Shown here piece by piece: positions 1 to 10,499 of a stretch of DNA of 64,000 bases (position 1 is the first letter of the stretch; every line of letters starts with the position of its first letter). Under the pieces are notes generated by a model. It did not search any database, was not told the DNA's origin, and saw only the letters and a list, made by a program, of their open reading frames with translations. This DNA comes from Trichobilharzia regenti (Eukaryota > Platyhelminthes > Trematoda > Strigeidida > Schistosomatidae). The stretch spans positions 1,161,517-1,225,516 of the forward strand of contig OX235263.1 in NCBI GenBank assembly GCA_944472135.2, in the 5' to 3' direction. Both the position numbers and the translations under genes were made by a program.

Positions 1-20
1 CCACTGTGCCACTGACGCAC
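1..20 (-). repeat. End of a tRNA-like SINE (family B), cut by window edge
   Basis: The first bases match the terminal block of the family B SINE as seen on the minus strand at 20210-20230 and 52805-52823 (cactgtgccac followed by gacgcac). Only the 5' end of the SINE, read on the minus strand, lies in the window. Confidence 0.6.
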
Positions 21-860
21 AGGAATCCTCAGAACTTCTCACTACCGATGCCCCATACAACGCAAAAAGCCTAGGACGTCACGGCTGCTTCCTCAAGACT
101 AAGTAACCGGACGTAAGTGTCGTCTCATGTCCGCGACAGGTCTTTACTGATGCTCGGGTTGCCTTCTCTATAAGCCTCAACCAGTGGTCAACACTTGGAG
201 GCGCCAGCCGCATGTAACCACACCCCTATGCGCGGGCGAATTCCTTCACGTTGATACTGAGAGCACTGGGAGGAACAAAATAGCCAAATCGAGGGCTTCG
301 GCGAATGAAGCCAGTATCAGAAAGCACACGATGGTCAAAGACTTTTACATCTCGCCCCGCATGTAGGGCCTTCTTGCTAAGCGACGGGCAAAAGCACACC
401 GGGCATTTGGATACCTTCATAGAGCCATAGTTACCCTTGAGAGAAAACAAAACTGCTCTATTAAAACGCTAAAATTTATAACTCACACTTTTTACCCGAA
501 CGTAGAATCGAAAAACGTAGGTAAACAGATGGAGAGATTACGTTAGTGATAATAATTTCTCATTTGGCTTCACGATTTAACTGGAATTCATCATGTTTCC
601 TGAGACATTTAGGGCATTAACTACCTGTGTAGTATACTCACTGATATGGATTTATTCCAGTGGTAGATAGAGATGACGTGAATGACTCATTTTCATGCAA
701 AACATTTAAAAATAAACACGCTGAATGCCTAAAATACAATCTCAGTTCAACAATCACTGGAGAGAGTAGGATACAATTTAGAACCACAAATAACATTTTT
801 TCATTATAACTTTGGGTCCCGAATATATAACAGAGGACTTCAGTAGAATATTTCCATTTC
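21..860. other. Unassigned stretch; GC-richer block at about 20-460
   Basis: No recognised gene. Bases about 20-460 are clearly more GC-rich than their surroundings and hold a 74-codon minus-strand frame (226-450) with several Cys and a KVFDHR string. I could not assign it to a family. From 460 to 860 the sequence is AT-rich with no pattern I recognise. Confidence 0.4.
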
Positions 861-861
861 A

Positions 862-1060
862 GTGCGTTCTCTGCATCCCTTTTTGATTGCCTTCACGACT
901 CCGGGTAGGCTTCTACTACCAATTCACACAATCTCACCCATGTCAACCTTTTACAAAAGCCCAAACTTGCCATTTCCCACACGGGTTCCACTCGAGGTCC
1001 TGGGGTGCAATGTCACTCGACGTTCTTCTCAGCGAGTATCCGTATTTTTGAGAAATAGGC
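862..1060 (-). mobile_element. Degenerate RTE-type LINE 3' fragment
   Basis: On the minus strand this resembles the C-terminal part of the RTE copies elsewhere in the window: the block around 970-1040 (cacgggttccactcgag, then tgtcactcg and cagcgagta) aligns by eye with 6410-6480 and 3145-3210. It has many indels and no intact frame. A short PLE-like string (LMVDTLIELL) follows at 1063-1092 on the plus strand. Confidence 0.45.
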
Positions 1061-1189
1061 TCATGGTTGATACGTTGATAGAGCTCTTAGATGAGTCTCT
1101 TTTACAGCCGGCTATCTGACCTTCACTATCAAAACATTGAAAGAAACTGTCGATGAAAGCTTGTAGTGGACCCTCGGGAATGCTTTCCA

Positions 1190-2890
1190 GGAAATTAGAG
1201 GTAAAAGAACAAGAAATTCAGCAAATATGTTGATCTTTTCAGCGATTTCATTCTCTAAAGTAGATGTACAATCGCATTTATATACATTAGTTTACATGGA
1301 TATAATTATTTTTTATTCAGTTCCACATAGTAACGAAGTATATAATAATTTTCAACTTGATATGAAAGTTTGAAGGTACGAATATAGATTACAAGAGGCT
1401 TAGAGAAAAGATTACATAGGATTAGAAAACAGTTACAACGTATTCACAATTAATATGTGATACCTGAAGAAATAATTTTAAAGGCGAATTAAATCAACTT
1501 GATATGAATTACAAGAGGTTTAGAGACAAACCAATATGGAAGGGCCAACTGACAAACTTCTACAGTTGGACACCTATCAGCCGTAAAAGAACTCTCATCA
1601 TCTCGCTAGCCCATCGTACCAGCAGAATTTGTAGTGATGACTGTTTAGAAAAAGTGCTCCTATTTCTCAAAATGGAAAAAGGTGAAACCAAAATCAAAAG
1701 GTGAAGAATACACTTCAGTGTTAAAGAAAACACTTTATCTGAATCCAGAATTCAGTAGAGACCTGGCGGCAGATATCCTTAAAAGGAGAATCTCCAATTA
1801 GCTGAAGAAGACTTTTCCGGCAGCAACACTATGAGTGACATTCTCTAGCCGTCCACTACCTCGGAGTAATAGAAAGGGCAGACTTCCGCATATGACTACT
1901 TCAATGTGCATTTATCAGTTCACCTGCTTTCACCAAGCTACATACATAGGTCGTTCTATGCAGGTCTTATCAAAACGTATTGGAGAGCATCATCCAGCAT
2001 GGCTGTAAAGGAGAGGCACCTGTTCAATCACAAGCGAAGTAAGTGAACATGTCAACCGACTCATCATATAGAGTCATCTATAAAGTGGACGAAAATCTAC
2101 CAAAGTCAGTGTGTTTCCGACTTCTTTGTACTGCGGAAGCTCTCGCCATATGCAATGAAAAGCCGGAGCTATGTGTGTTCAAAAGAAACTAGTCCAGCCT
2201 CTACAACTTCCATGGACCTATTTAGGTATGTTCCCTTATCCTTCAGTTTTTTTTTATTTTGTTGTTTGTGCGTGTAATTTTCTCTCTTTTCCTTCATTTA
2301 ATTCATCCCATTTTTTCTCAGTTATAAAATCAGTTATTTTAAGTTTGTCTCCATGCTCCACCTGATCACACTAATAATCCGTTTAGGATAACCATTTCTA
2401 ATCCTGTGTAATTTTTTTTTGTTTCTATGCCTGTTGTAATCTATATTCACACCTCGTAACTTATATTTCAAGTTGAAAATTTTGATTTCAATTTGTTTCC
2501 ATGCTCACTTTGTTCACACCCGTAATTCGTTCTATCCCTGCGTCTCTTTGACTCTCGTAATTCATATCAAGTAGAAAATATCTATCACTTTTTATTCACC
2601 TTCAAAATTATTTCTCGAGTTATCAAATATTAATTTTGCATACGTTGTAACTGTTTCCTAATCCTATGCAATCTTGTCTTTATGTCTCTTGTAATCTATA
2701 TACGTACCTTCAAACTTTCATTTCAAGTTGAAAATTATTATCACCTTCGTTAGTATGGGGAATTAAATAAATAAAAAATAATTGTAACCATGTAAACTAA
2801 TGTATATAAATGCGATTGTACGGTTGCTATTGAGAATGAAATCGCCGAAAAGACAGATATCTTTGCTGTACTTCTTTTTCCTTTTACGTC
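1190..2890 (+). mobile_element. PLE 1: truncated Penelope-like element between inverted arms
   Basis: The left arm (about 1190-1525) is the reverse complement of the right arm (about 2545-2890); both hold a shared run around caatcgcatttatatacatt. Between them lies a plus-strand PLE remnant. Part of the 3' untranslated region is duplicated directly: 2400-2490 resembles 2660-2745, both containing taatctata and ttcaagttgaaaat. PLEs are retroelements with an RT joined to a GIY-YIG endonuclease and flanked by LTR-like repeats that can be direct or inverted. This copy lacks the RT core and is inactive. Confidence 0.8.
1526..2220 (+). pseudogene. PLE 1 coding remnant: RT tail, GIY-YIG motif, C-terminus
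   Basis: Frames seen: KPIWKGQLTNFYSW and ICSDDCLEKVL (1526-1650, the segment after the RT core), MCIYQFTCFHQATYIGRS (about 1902-1955, the Cys-containing start and YIGR of the GIY-YIG nuclease), and AEALAICNEKPELCVQKK (about 2135-2190, the usual PLE C-terminus). Stops and frame changes separate these pieces. The RT catalytic motif is absent. Confidence 0.8.
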
Positions 2891-2954
2891 CTGATGGGTA
2901 TTTTCCACAATTTTTCATGAAATGCTGAACAAGTTTCTGGCCCTTATAGATATG

Positions 2955-3975
2955 ACTGAATCATTATTATTATTATTATTGTATCCTTTAGTTCCTAGAG
3001 GAACATAGGGCTTCAGCTGCGCACCTCCATTGCCTTCGGTTTCCTGACAACTTTTTCACCCTGCTCCAGGTCTGTCCACATGCTTTCATCTCCTCCTCGC
3101 ATGACCTCCTTCAAGTCACCCTTGGACGACCAACTCGCCGCCTCCCTTTCGGGTTCCACTCGAGGGCTTGTCTAGTGATGTCACTTGATGGTTTCCTCAG
3201 CGTATGGCCAATCCATCTCCATTTCTTTCTGCCTATTTGTTTCACAATCGGTTCCTGATTGGTTCGCTCCCAGAGATCCCTGTTGCTGATCTTTTCTGGC
3301 CATCTGATCTTGAGTATTGAGCGGAGACAGTTGTTAATGAAGGTTTGAAGTTTGTTTGAGATGCTCTTTATGACTCGCCAAGTCTCTGATCTGATGTTAA
3401 AAACCCGAATTTGGTCTTTATGCTAAGTTAGTACAGAAGACTTCCAAACTAGTCTCAGAACGACAAAGGTCTTTCTTGCTTACTCAATTCTTGATGGCTT
3501 TGACATTCTTATCCGTCCTGTCTGCAGTTGAAAGGATGCTGTCAAGCCGGATAAATGATATCAGTGACGTTTTCCAAATTTCCTTCTATGTTCTCTTGAC
3601 GTGGTGTCTTCGCTTCCTGCTTCTCCTACCAACTTGTTGATTTCCGCTTGTAGATCATTGGGTTTCTGTGACATTAAACATAGCCCATCCGCGAAATGTA
3701 GACTCACTGCTGGTTTAGCCTATGTCTGTCTTCTCACTTCGAAGCACAGCGTACCCCACAATCCAGTCCACTATAATTAGGTCCTATCACTGGTGATAAT
3801 AGACAGCCTTGTTTAACTCCGTTTTTTCTCTTCACAGAGTGGGCTTAGTTTTTCATTGTGGAGTATTTGAGTCGTGAAAATTCATGTAACCGTTGAAAGA
3901 AGTCGATAAAGATTAGAGGTACTCCATTCTCCGTCAACCCCATCGAAGGCGTTTTTAAAATCAATACTTTATATG
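2955..3975 (-). mobile_element. RTE-type (SR2-like) LINE, 3' third, dead
   Basis: Read on the minus strand it ends in a (TAA)n tract and the shared 3' terminus gaagccctatgttcctc. Translated pieces include FxNAFDGVDGE near the 5' end (an RT motif A relative) and a C-terminal stretch with the RTE linker ([17 protein letters not shown]). 5'-truncated, with frameshifts and stops. RTE elements use target-primed reverse transcription and often end in short tandem repeats, as here. Confidence 0.8.
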
Positions 3976-4125
3976 GTTTGAAAATAAACAGGAGATGTCT
4001 ACAAAAATGTCATAAAAATGTAAACAGTTTCAAATTTTCAGCTCATTCAATGCGCACTGTAATAGGAGTGAGTCACTTATAAACTTTATCCACTAGTTTA
4101 TTAAATTAAAACAACAAATTCCCAG

Positions 4126-4420
4126 TGTGGTGAGAGCAGGCCGTGAGAAAATATGAGCAAGGCTGATTCGACAACCAATCACAGCAAAGTTAACGTGGCA
4201 AAATATGATTTGCAGATAGAGAACTCTCTTTGTCGAGGAATCCCGAAACAACCAATCAGAAGCCTGCGTTTGTCTGCCTAACTTCTGATAAACAACCAAC
4301 CAGATAACTGCGCTTGTCTACTTGCATAGGCTATAATAATGTATGTGAAATATGTATAAATACGTGTTGATTTTCATAATAAAACGATCTGTTGCCTGGC
4401 CCTTGTCTTCTGTTGTTACA
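4126..4420 (+). mobile_element. Solo LTR (copy 1), 295 bp, 4-bp target duplication
   Basis: Starts TGTGGTGAG and ends GTTGTTACA, so it has the TG...CA ends of LTRs. It is flanked by ccag on both sides (4122-4125 and 4421-4424), a likely 4-bp target duplication. It contains several CCAAT-type boxes (aaccaatcaca, aaccaatcaga), a TATA-like tataaata at 4355-4362 and AATAAA at 4378-4383, the expected promoter and polyadenylation signals. A second copy lies at 62539-62819. No internal gag-pol is present. The family is unnamed here; a gypsy-type element is likely. Confidence 0.75.
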
Positions 4421-5800
4421 CCAGCTATTTTTTTCCTGGCTAAATTACAGAATGAATCACTGAAAGGAGTAATTAATGACTTGAATTTCTACTATAGATA
4501 TATGGATGATACAGTTCTGGTTATGAAAGACGAGAATGATGCAATGAACATCCTTGACAAGTTTAATGATGCACACTCAGCAATAAACTTTACCATAGAG
4601 AAAGAAAGTAATGACAGTATCTCATTCCTAGACGTATTCATGACAAGGAAAGAAGATGGCACACTAAGAAGGAGTGTGTATAAGAGACCTACAACAACAG
4701 GTCAGTACACTCATAATTTGAATTTTGTACCTTTGAAATATGAACGTAACTTGGTAAAGTGTCTGGTTCATAGAGCTAGGTTAATCTGTTCAGACGACTC
4801 CCTCAATGAGGAGCTAAAGATTAATAGAGAATTACTTAAAAAAATTGTTATCCAGAAAAATTCATTGAGAAAAATATGAGTTTAACACCTAGGAGAGTTA
4901 GTATGACTACAGCTCCGAAAAAACACAGTTCAGAAAACTGCAGTTTCTCGGTGACGTTACCAGCGAAATAATAAAACAACGACTGAAGAATACAGTTAAA
5001 AGAGCTTATTATGCAGCAGAGGTACGTTGTCTCTTTACAAGCCACCCCTAATCTACATTCGAGAAATAAGGATAAACTACATAAATATGCCTCTTCTATG
5101 TGTATCTACCAGTTTGACTGCCGCTGTAGAGCCAACTACATCGGGCGAATAATTAGGCAGGTTCATCATCGTATTTCCGAACATCATCCAACATAGTTAA
5201 ACAAGGGACAAACAAGATCTATTCGTAGCTAGCTCTATCTTAGCACACCTTGTTGATAGTGAGTATAAGATTGACGTCAATACTGCATTTAAAATTATTT
5301 ATCCCATTCGTACTAATCTTAATTTTGCTCTACGTCTTCTACATACAGCTGAAGCAATAGGGATCTACCTGAAGAAGCCAAACCTATGTGTTCAGAAGAA
5401 ATTTGTACAGCCACTTTCCTTACCATGGCCATCGTTACATGAATGTATAAATTCGACTACTTCGCCCCCCTCCCCCTAAACCTTTAAAATTTTAATTGTC
5501 CAAATTGTTTTATTTATTTTTTCTGACGGCTTCATCTTTAATTTACGTGTTATCCTTGTAAAATTAATTTATTCTAACCATTTCTACCTTTTAATTGTGT
5601 GTATTCATTTTCTTCGTTAATTATCACCGCACTGCTTGACATTTTGACACTGACAAATTCTTGTTAACAAACATATCAGTGCCACTTGATGATTGGTAAA
5701 CTGTTGTGTATTGTAATAAAAATGCTACAACGTGTATATTAGAGTAGACCCAGAGTGAGATGAATAGAGTAAATATTTCTTCGCTCAATCTTTCTGTTTT
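4421..5800 (+). mobile_element. PLE 2: RT catalytic half plus GIY-YIG, no 5' part
   Basis: A plus-strand PLE remnant directly abuts the solo LTR. Coding pieces run to 5445, followed by an AT-rich 3' untranslated region to about 5800 with ttcttcgctcaat and tctaaatgggga, a tail motif shared with the ends of PLE 1 (2870-2910) and PLE 17 (57185-57235). The 5' RT region is missing; the LTR sits at the truncation point. Confidence 0.75.
4424..5445 (+). pseudogene. PLE 2 coding remnant with intact YMDD
   Basis: The open frame 4352-4879 begins inside the LTR and reads through into PLE sequence: LQNESLKGVIND, then RYMDDTVLVMKD (the RT motif C YMDD at about 4499-4512), SISFLDVFMTRKEDG (motif D region), and RLICSDDSLNEEL. 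After a stop, 5011-5196 encodes the nuclease part: MCIYQFDCRCRANYIGRI and RISEHHP. The C-terminus (NLCVQKKFVQPLSLPWP, 5380-5430) is in another frame. This is one of the better RT active-site remnants in the window but not a functional gene. Confidence 0.85.
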
Positions 5801-6230
5801 CTAAATGTCTAAATGGGGATTTTTTCTATATTGAAATTACACTCTCTCTTTTTATTTTAAATCTTAGTCACCATCATGGACAAATTTCACTATACTCTTT
5901 AAACTGACCTACTTCAAGTAAAATAGCAGATACTTAAGGTAGCAGAGTTCATTTTATGTTACATTTCTATTCACATTGATTGCGATCTTTTGGTAATCTT
6001 CCTATTTTCGAATGAATCTGTGCGTCATATTTAAGCTTTTAAGTAGATAAAATCGATAAGGATTCGATGTTTATGTTAGTTAGTTCGCTAGTTTCTGTAG
6101 TTGTTAATCAATCATAAAACTCTTGTTGTACTCAGTTTTTTTTCCTTACTCAGTTTTAAAAAATTTCCCGTTCAACAATTTTATTTAAGTGGATTTAATT
6201 TTCTTACGTATGCGCACAAATGAGATTATC
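5801..6230. other. AT-rich DNA, nothing recognised
   Basis: No frame, repeat head or RNA motif that I can support between the PLE 2 tail and the RTE 3' end at 6232. Confidence 0.5.
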
Positions 6231-6231
6231 T

Positions 6232-7085
6232 ATTATTATTATTGTTCCCTTTGGTTCCTAGTGGAACATAGGGCTTCAACTGCACGTATCCACTTGCCAC
6301 TTCTGTCTTCCTTCTGCTGTACTTTTCACCTGCATCCATCTTAGTCCATACTCCTCTTCACACGATCTCCTCCATGTCACCCTGGCACTGACGTCCCACT
6401 CGCCACTTCCCTTTCGGGTTCCACTCGAGCAATGGCCTGACGCGCGCACGATGTCACCCAGCGGCTTCCTAAGCCACGAGTGTTCAATCCATCTCCACTT
6501 TCTCCTGCATATTTTTTGGGCGATTGGTTCTTGTTTTTTGTTTTTTCCCAAAATTTCCAAAGTTGGTGATTCTTTCCAGCCCAGCCATCTCATCTTCAGT
6601 ATAGAGGCAGCAAAGAGAGTTTTTGATAAAAGTAGGTCTGCAATAGCCTGTTGGAAATATTTTTTGTGACCCGTCAGCCAAGTTTCTGATCCGTATAGAA
6701 GAAGTGACTGACTTGACGTTTGTATTGAAAATCCGACCGGATTTTGTTGTTGATGCTGACTGAGTGACGAAGATTTCCAGATTAGTTGTTTCAGGTTGAT
6801 GAATGTGTTTCTCACCTTCCCGATTCTCGATTCTCTCCACATCCTCGTATGTTCCAACTGCTTGTAGTTGATACAATGCTCCCTAGATAAGTGAATGAAT
6901 GAAGTAACCTCTTTCAAATCCCTCCCGTTGATGGTGACTGAACCTGTATGTTGCTGCTGTAGTTGTTGGTTGGTTGGTTATTTTCATAACCTCCGTCTAG
7001 TCTATGTTCACTTGATGTCCTGTTTTTACTGCTTCTTCGATCAGTTTGTCGGTTTTCGCCTGTAAGTCTTCGATTTTGTGTGTGT
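6232..7085 (-). mobile_element. RTE-type LINE 3' end, second subfamily
   Basis: Minus strand, ending in a 3' (TAA)n tract and gttgaagccctatgttccacta. Frames include INLKQLIWKSSSLSQ, LLLYGSETWLTGH (the conserved YGSETW after the RT) and RKWRWIEHSWLRKPLGDI (the final RTE domain). It differs from the 2955-3975 copy by its 3' end (ctgcacgt, then cacttgccacttctgtc), shared with 18715-19375, 50155-51060 and 59465-60890, so at least two RTE subfamilies occur. Frameshifted and 5'-truncated. Confidence 0.85.
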
Positions 7086-7394
7086 GCGTTTAATTAACTT
7101 TGAATGATATTCTACAGATAGATATTGAAAGCCACCGGCTCCAAAATCTCTCTAATGCAAAAAACAATAACCTCTGTTGCAGATATTCCATATAATTTCA
7201 AAGTCGATTCCTAATTTTATCTTCATTCATTTTATTTTACAGTTTTCCGCACTTTTATGCATAGAAATGTTGGCATTTTGGTTTCATAGTTTCGCTAGCA
7301 GCAAAAAATGACACCTATAATTTTCAGAAGAATTGATACTGAAGAAAGAATACTCTTCTCGATAACCTCTTCATAATCAGTTATATATATACAT
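7086..7394. other. AT-rich DNA, nothing recognised
   Basis: No supported feature between the RTE copy and PLE 3. Confidence 0.5.
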
Positions 7395-8027
7395 ATTATA
7401 GTGAATGAATGAATGAATTAGTGTTATTAAGAACATTATAATATCGAATACACAACCGACGGTGATTCCTCGATTGAAAGACTAACTACCTAGACTAGCT
7501 ACCCACTTCTAACTGTATCTGCCAATTCAACTGCACTTGTCGTGGAAACAGGTGTGTTGCCCGTCGCTCTAGGAACTTGATTTTTCGTGCTGTCTGAAGA
7601 ACATTTCTCGTTATGGCTAAGTAAAGGTGTAGTGAAAACCTTCAACAGTTCGATATTAGACCATCTGGTACAAACCAGCCACAAAGCCAGCCAGAGTTAA
7701 AGAATCCTTCTCTATCATCTTCTGGGTGCCAAACAAATTGCCGATAACATCGAAGAATTCCATGCCTGAAACATCAGAGGCTATTGCGATTCGCAAGAAA
7801 CAACCAGGACTCTGTGTGCAGAAGAAGCAAGTGCAGCCACCCACTACTACTACCCTGACCGGCTTTCAGTAGAGACTATAAATTCATTAACTTGTATTAT
7901 TGTCGTCTATCCTAATTTTTGTGACATTCGGTTCATTGTAATGTTGATGCTATTGAGCTGTAATCTATCAACATTAGTGATTCGATATTATAATGTTCTT
8001 CATAACACTAATTCATTTATTCATTTA

Positions 8028-8030
<3 letters not shown>
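7395..8030 (+). mobile_element. PLE 3: small PLE between short inverted arms
   Basis: Left arm 7395-7450 (gaatgaatgaattagtg...tataatatcgaat) is the reverse complement of 7980-8028 (attcgatattataatg...cactaattcattt). Plus-strand remnant between: NCICQFNCTCRG (about 7515-7550, start of the GIY-YIG domain) and IAIRKKQPGLCVQKKQVQPP (about 7783-7842, PLE C-terminus). Only the final part of the element survives. Confidence 0.8.

Positions 8031-8077
<47 letters not shown>
8031..8077. repeat. (AT)n microsatellite
   Basis: An uninterrupted alternating AT run of about 46 bases starts where the PLE 3 right arm ends. It may have served as or arisen from the element's terminus. Confidence 0.95.
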
Positions 8078-8081
<4 letters not shown>

Positions 8082-8224
8082 ATTTGTTTAATAATATTAC
8101 CGTGGAAACAGTGACTGGCTTCTTGTTTGTTCTGGACCAGGATAGCCTTTATCTACGCGTAACTTAATTTCAAGCGATATTGCGCTTACACAGTTATTAT
8201 TGTACTCCTTTTCTAATCATTATT

Positions 8225-9060
8225 ACAAAGAATGAAGGTGTCATCCATATACCGGCAATAAAATGAAAACTAACTGATGAGGTTATTCAAAGGTCCATTT
8301 TCTAGTTTACTTTGAAAGAAATCTGCCAAAATGGGTTCCCATGGGAAGCCCAATGTCACCCCGTCCTCTTGTCAGTAAAGTGTGCTGTCAAATTTGAAAT
8401 TTACCTTCATGGTACACCTTAATAACAATTCTTTCAGCATTTTCGTACAGATGTCAATGTTTATCGACAGCTTGTCCACTTATTCACAAATGTAGTTAAC
8501 CATTTCTATGATAGGTACATTCGTGAATAAAGATGTTATGACCAAAGATATCATAGTTTTGTCCTTGATATATTACTATCTTTGATTTTGTCTAGGAATT
8601 CAAATACATCTTTGACGCTATATTTCATAATCTTCTCATGCAAAGTTTTGAGAATTTGTACTAACCATCTAGCTAGAGCATGGTAGGGCAAATTTAGCAT
8701 AGCACGTATTGGCCTTAACGGTACCCATTTATTTATCTTCTGTAAATATCCCTGTCACTGAGGTCACCTACGTTTTGTAAATTAGGAGATACTTATATTG
8801 TGTATTTAGGCTTAGTTGAAGATAAATTGAGTTGTCAATCTTCTGAAGTGTTAGCAGTTTATTTATTAGATTTGAAAACAACCACATTGTTCCATTCCAC
8901 TGTGTTGTTGGATACAACTGTAATACCATAGATAAGCATTTTTCTAAATTCCGCATTTCACTAGGTTTAACTAGTCTGAACTTCACTAGACTTCTGTGTT
9001 CTATCTCTCTAGCTGACACCGACAACATACTTTCATCTTTGTATTTGACCTAAACTGTTT
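8225..9060 (-). mobile_element. PLE 4: minus-strand RT core fragment
   Basis: Read on the minus strand: KWVPLRPIRAMLNLPYHALARWLVQIL (about 8735-8655; quoted in two parts, KWVPLRPIRAMLNLP and YHALARWLVQIL) matches the PLE RT finger region where a PLRPI string precedes the palm. Further along are GFPMGTHFG (motif B region, about 8350-8325) and a YMDDT-like string at about 8255-8240 in a shifted frame. The copy stops just after the catalytic motif, so the GIY-YIG domain is absent. Several stops. Confidence 0.75.
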
Positions 9061-9335
9061 TTTTATTCAGCAGGTTGCACAAAATCTTTTAGACAAATTA
9101 TAGCTTGTTTCTAAGCGCATTTCAGGATTTTAAAGTCACTTTTGTTCTTTTTTTGAGGAGAATTCCACACAACGTTTTAGAGAACTCAAATACTCGGTGT
9201 TGTCATCCTTCTGTGTATGTCTGTCATTCACGTCACCTTTGTCATTATTATTTCCTATATATATTTCTCTGTTATATCTTGGTAATAAGTAAGTTCTAAA
9301 GAGTTAGTTTCTAGGGTTTTGATCTGTTTCAAGTT
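9061..9335. other. AT-rich DNA, nothing recognised
   Basis: No supported feature; a short 64-codon plus-strand frame here shows no recognisable motif. Confidence 0.4.
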
Positions 9336-9339
9336 CGAC

Positions 9340-9545
9340 CAGGGATTGATATCACAGTTAGAGAACCACAGGAAAACCGGCAGGGAATACTTGACAGCTG
9401 TTTCTTCCCTGCCTTGTAGCCAGAAGGTTGTGGGTTCGAACCCGGGTGTGTGAACACTATCGATTAGTCTGTAACTAGGACAAAATAGCTATCTATTGAT
9501 TCTATAACTGGTTTCAACCTGTGGTCAAACTTGAAACTAATTCAT
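9340..9545. repeat. Rearranged family A SINE
   Basis: The start (gttagagaaccac, then ggaaaaccggcagggaatac) is a minus-strand SINE tail, but it passes into plus-strand sequence: ccttgtagccagaaggttgtgggttcgaac (tRNA-like B box; written here as ccttgtagccagaagg and gggttcgaac), then a decayed ribozyme block around taactaggacaaaat. It looks like a recombinant between two oppositely oriented copies. Confidence 0.65.
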
Positions 9546-9819
9546 TAGTCTCTAATCTCTTTTTTTCATTCCCTCTGTTTCTTGCCATGGGTTTTCTTTC
9601 GTCTTGTTTAATTGTCTTGCCTTGTGACCCCTGATGAACTCACCAACATGAGCCTGGTTGAAAAAAAACCCCGAATAATCTCACTCTGTCAAAATGCAAT
9701 CCTGGGCGAAAGTGATCATTCTATGTCTTAAGAATGAAAAAGAGATCTATGAATATCCAGACAATATATGTTAAAAACATTCAAGTATTATTTTTGAAGG
9801 GATTTAGATTGAATGCATG

Positions 9820-10050
9820 GAGGATTTCATCATGAGCTGACATAAGTTAGAGAACCACAGGAAAAACCAGCTGGAATTATTAGACAAATGTTTTGTCCTA
9901 GTTCGGGACTCTTCAGCAGTACTCATCCACAGGGATTCGAACCCAGGATCTTCTGGTTCCAAGGCGAGCTCGTATACGATTAAGCCACTCAGACCCGATC
10001 CAATGGTTCTTGAATTCTAACTTTTGCCATTTCAAGGTAAGACAGCGCCA
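9820..10050 (-). repeat. Family A SINE, minus strand, with hammerhead-like tail
   Basis: Contains, on the minus strand, the tRNA-like head (gagctcgtatac, B box gattcgaacccagg) and the ribozyme-like tail. Together with the plus-strand copy at 10080-10275 it forms a head-to-head pair. Confidence 0.8.
9885..9922 (-). ncRNA. Hammerhead ribozyme relic in family A SINE
   Basis: On the minus strand: GTACTG then CTGAAGA (9910-9916, the CUGANGA core), stem II GUCC...GGAC, then AAAA at 9891-9894 where GAAA is required. The 5' core and stem II are canonical; G12 is changed to A, which should abolish cleavage in a normal hammerhead. Downstream stem I partner is also lost. Confidence 0.7.
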
Positions 10051-10079
10051 CCATTTCGCAATGTCTTCCTCGACGAGTT

Positions 10080-10275
10080 GCTGTCTCCCAGTGTTTCAGT
10101 TGTCTACGAGCTCACTGACCTTGTAACCAGAAGGTCCTGGGTTCGAACCCCGGTGGTGGGTGCACATCGATGAAGAGTCTCAAACTAGGACGAAATATCT
10201 GTCTAGTACTCCCAGATGGTTTTCCAGTGGTTCTGTAACTGATGTCAGCTCATGATAAAATCCTCCATGCAATAT
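10080..10275 (+). repeat. Family A SINE, plus strand
   Basis: tRNA-like head with B box gggttcgaacccc (10139-10151), then tgaagagtctcaaactagg and GAAA of a decayed hammerhead (about 10174-10200), then gttctgtaactgatgtcagctcatg. The 5' core reads ATGAAGA rather than CTGAAGA. Confidence 0.8.
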
Positions 10276-10499
10276 GTTATAAGCATTATGTAATGGTTTA
10301 AGCTTTCAGTCTGATTGAGTCAATGTAAGACTAATTTTAAAATATCTCTGGTATATTTACAGAAAATTGAAGCTAGAATTTTGGTACGTTTCCGTAACAA
10401 TTAACCACAACAAAAGAAATATGTGAATACTAGTCATATTTACAAATTGTCAATCATAAAATCACCTTTAAATCTATTTTTTATGTTATATGTACGATT

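Noticed and set aside
226..450. 74-codon minus-strand frame with KVFDHRVL, recalling LINE C-terminal FDHRCLR strings
   Set aside because: The match is only a few residues and the rest does not follow the LINE pattern, so I left it unassigned.
4352..4879. 175-codon frame as a host gene
   Set aside because: It is LTR plus PLE reverse transcriptase sequence.
8031..8077. Regulatory meaning of the AT run
   Set aside because: A simple microsatellite; no evidence for function.
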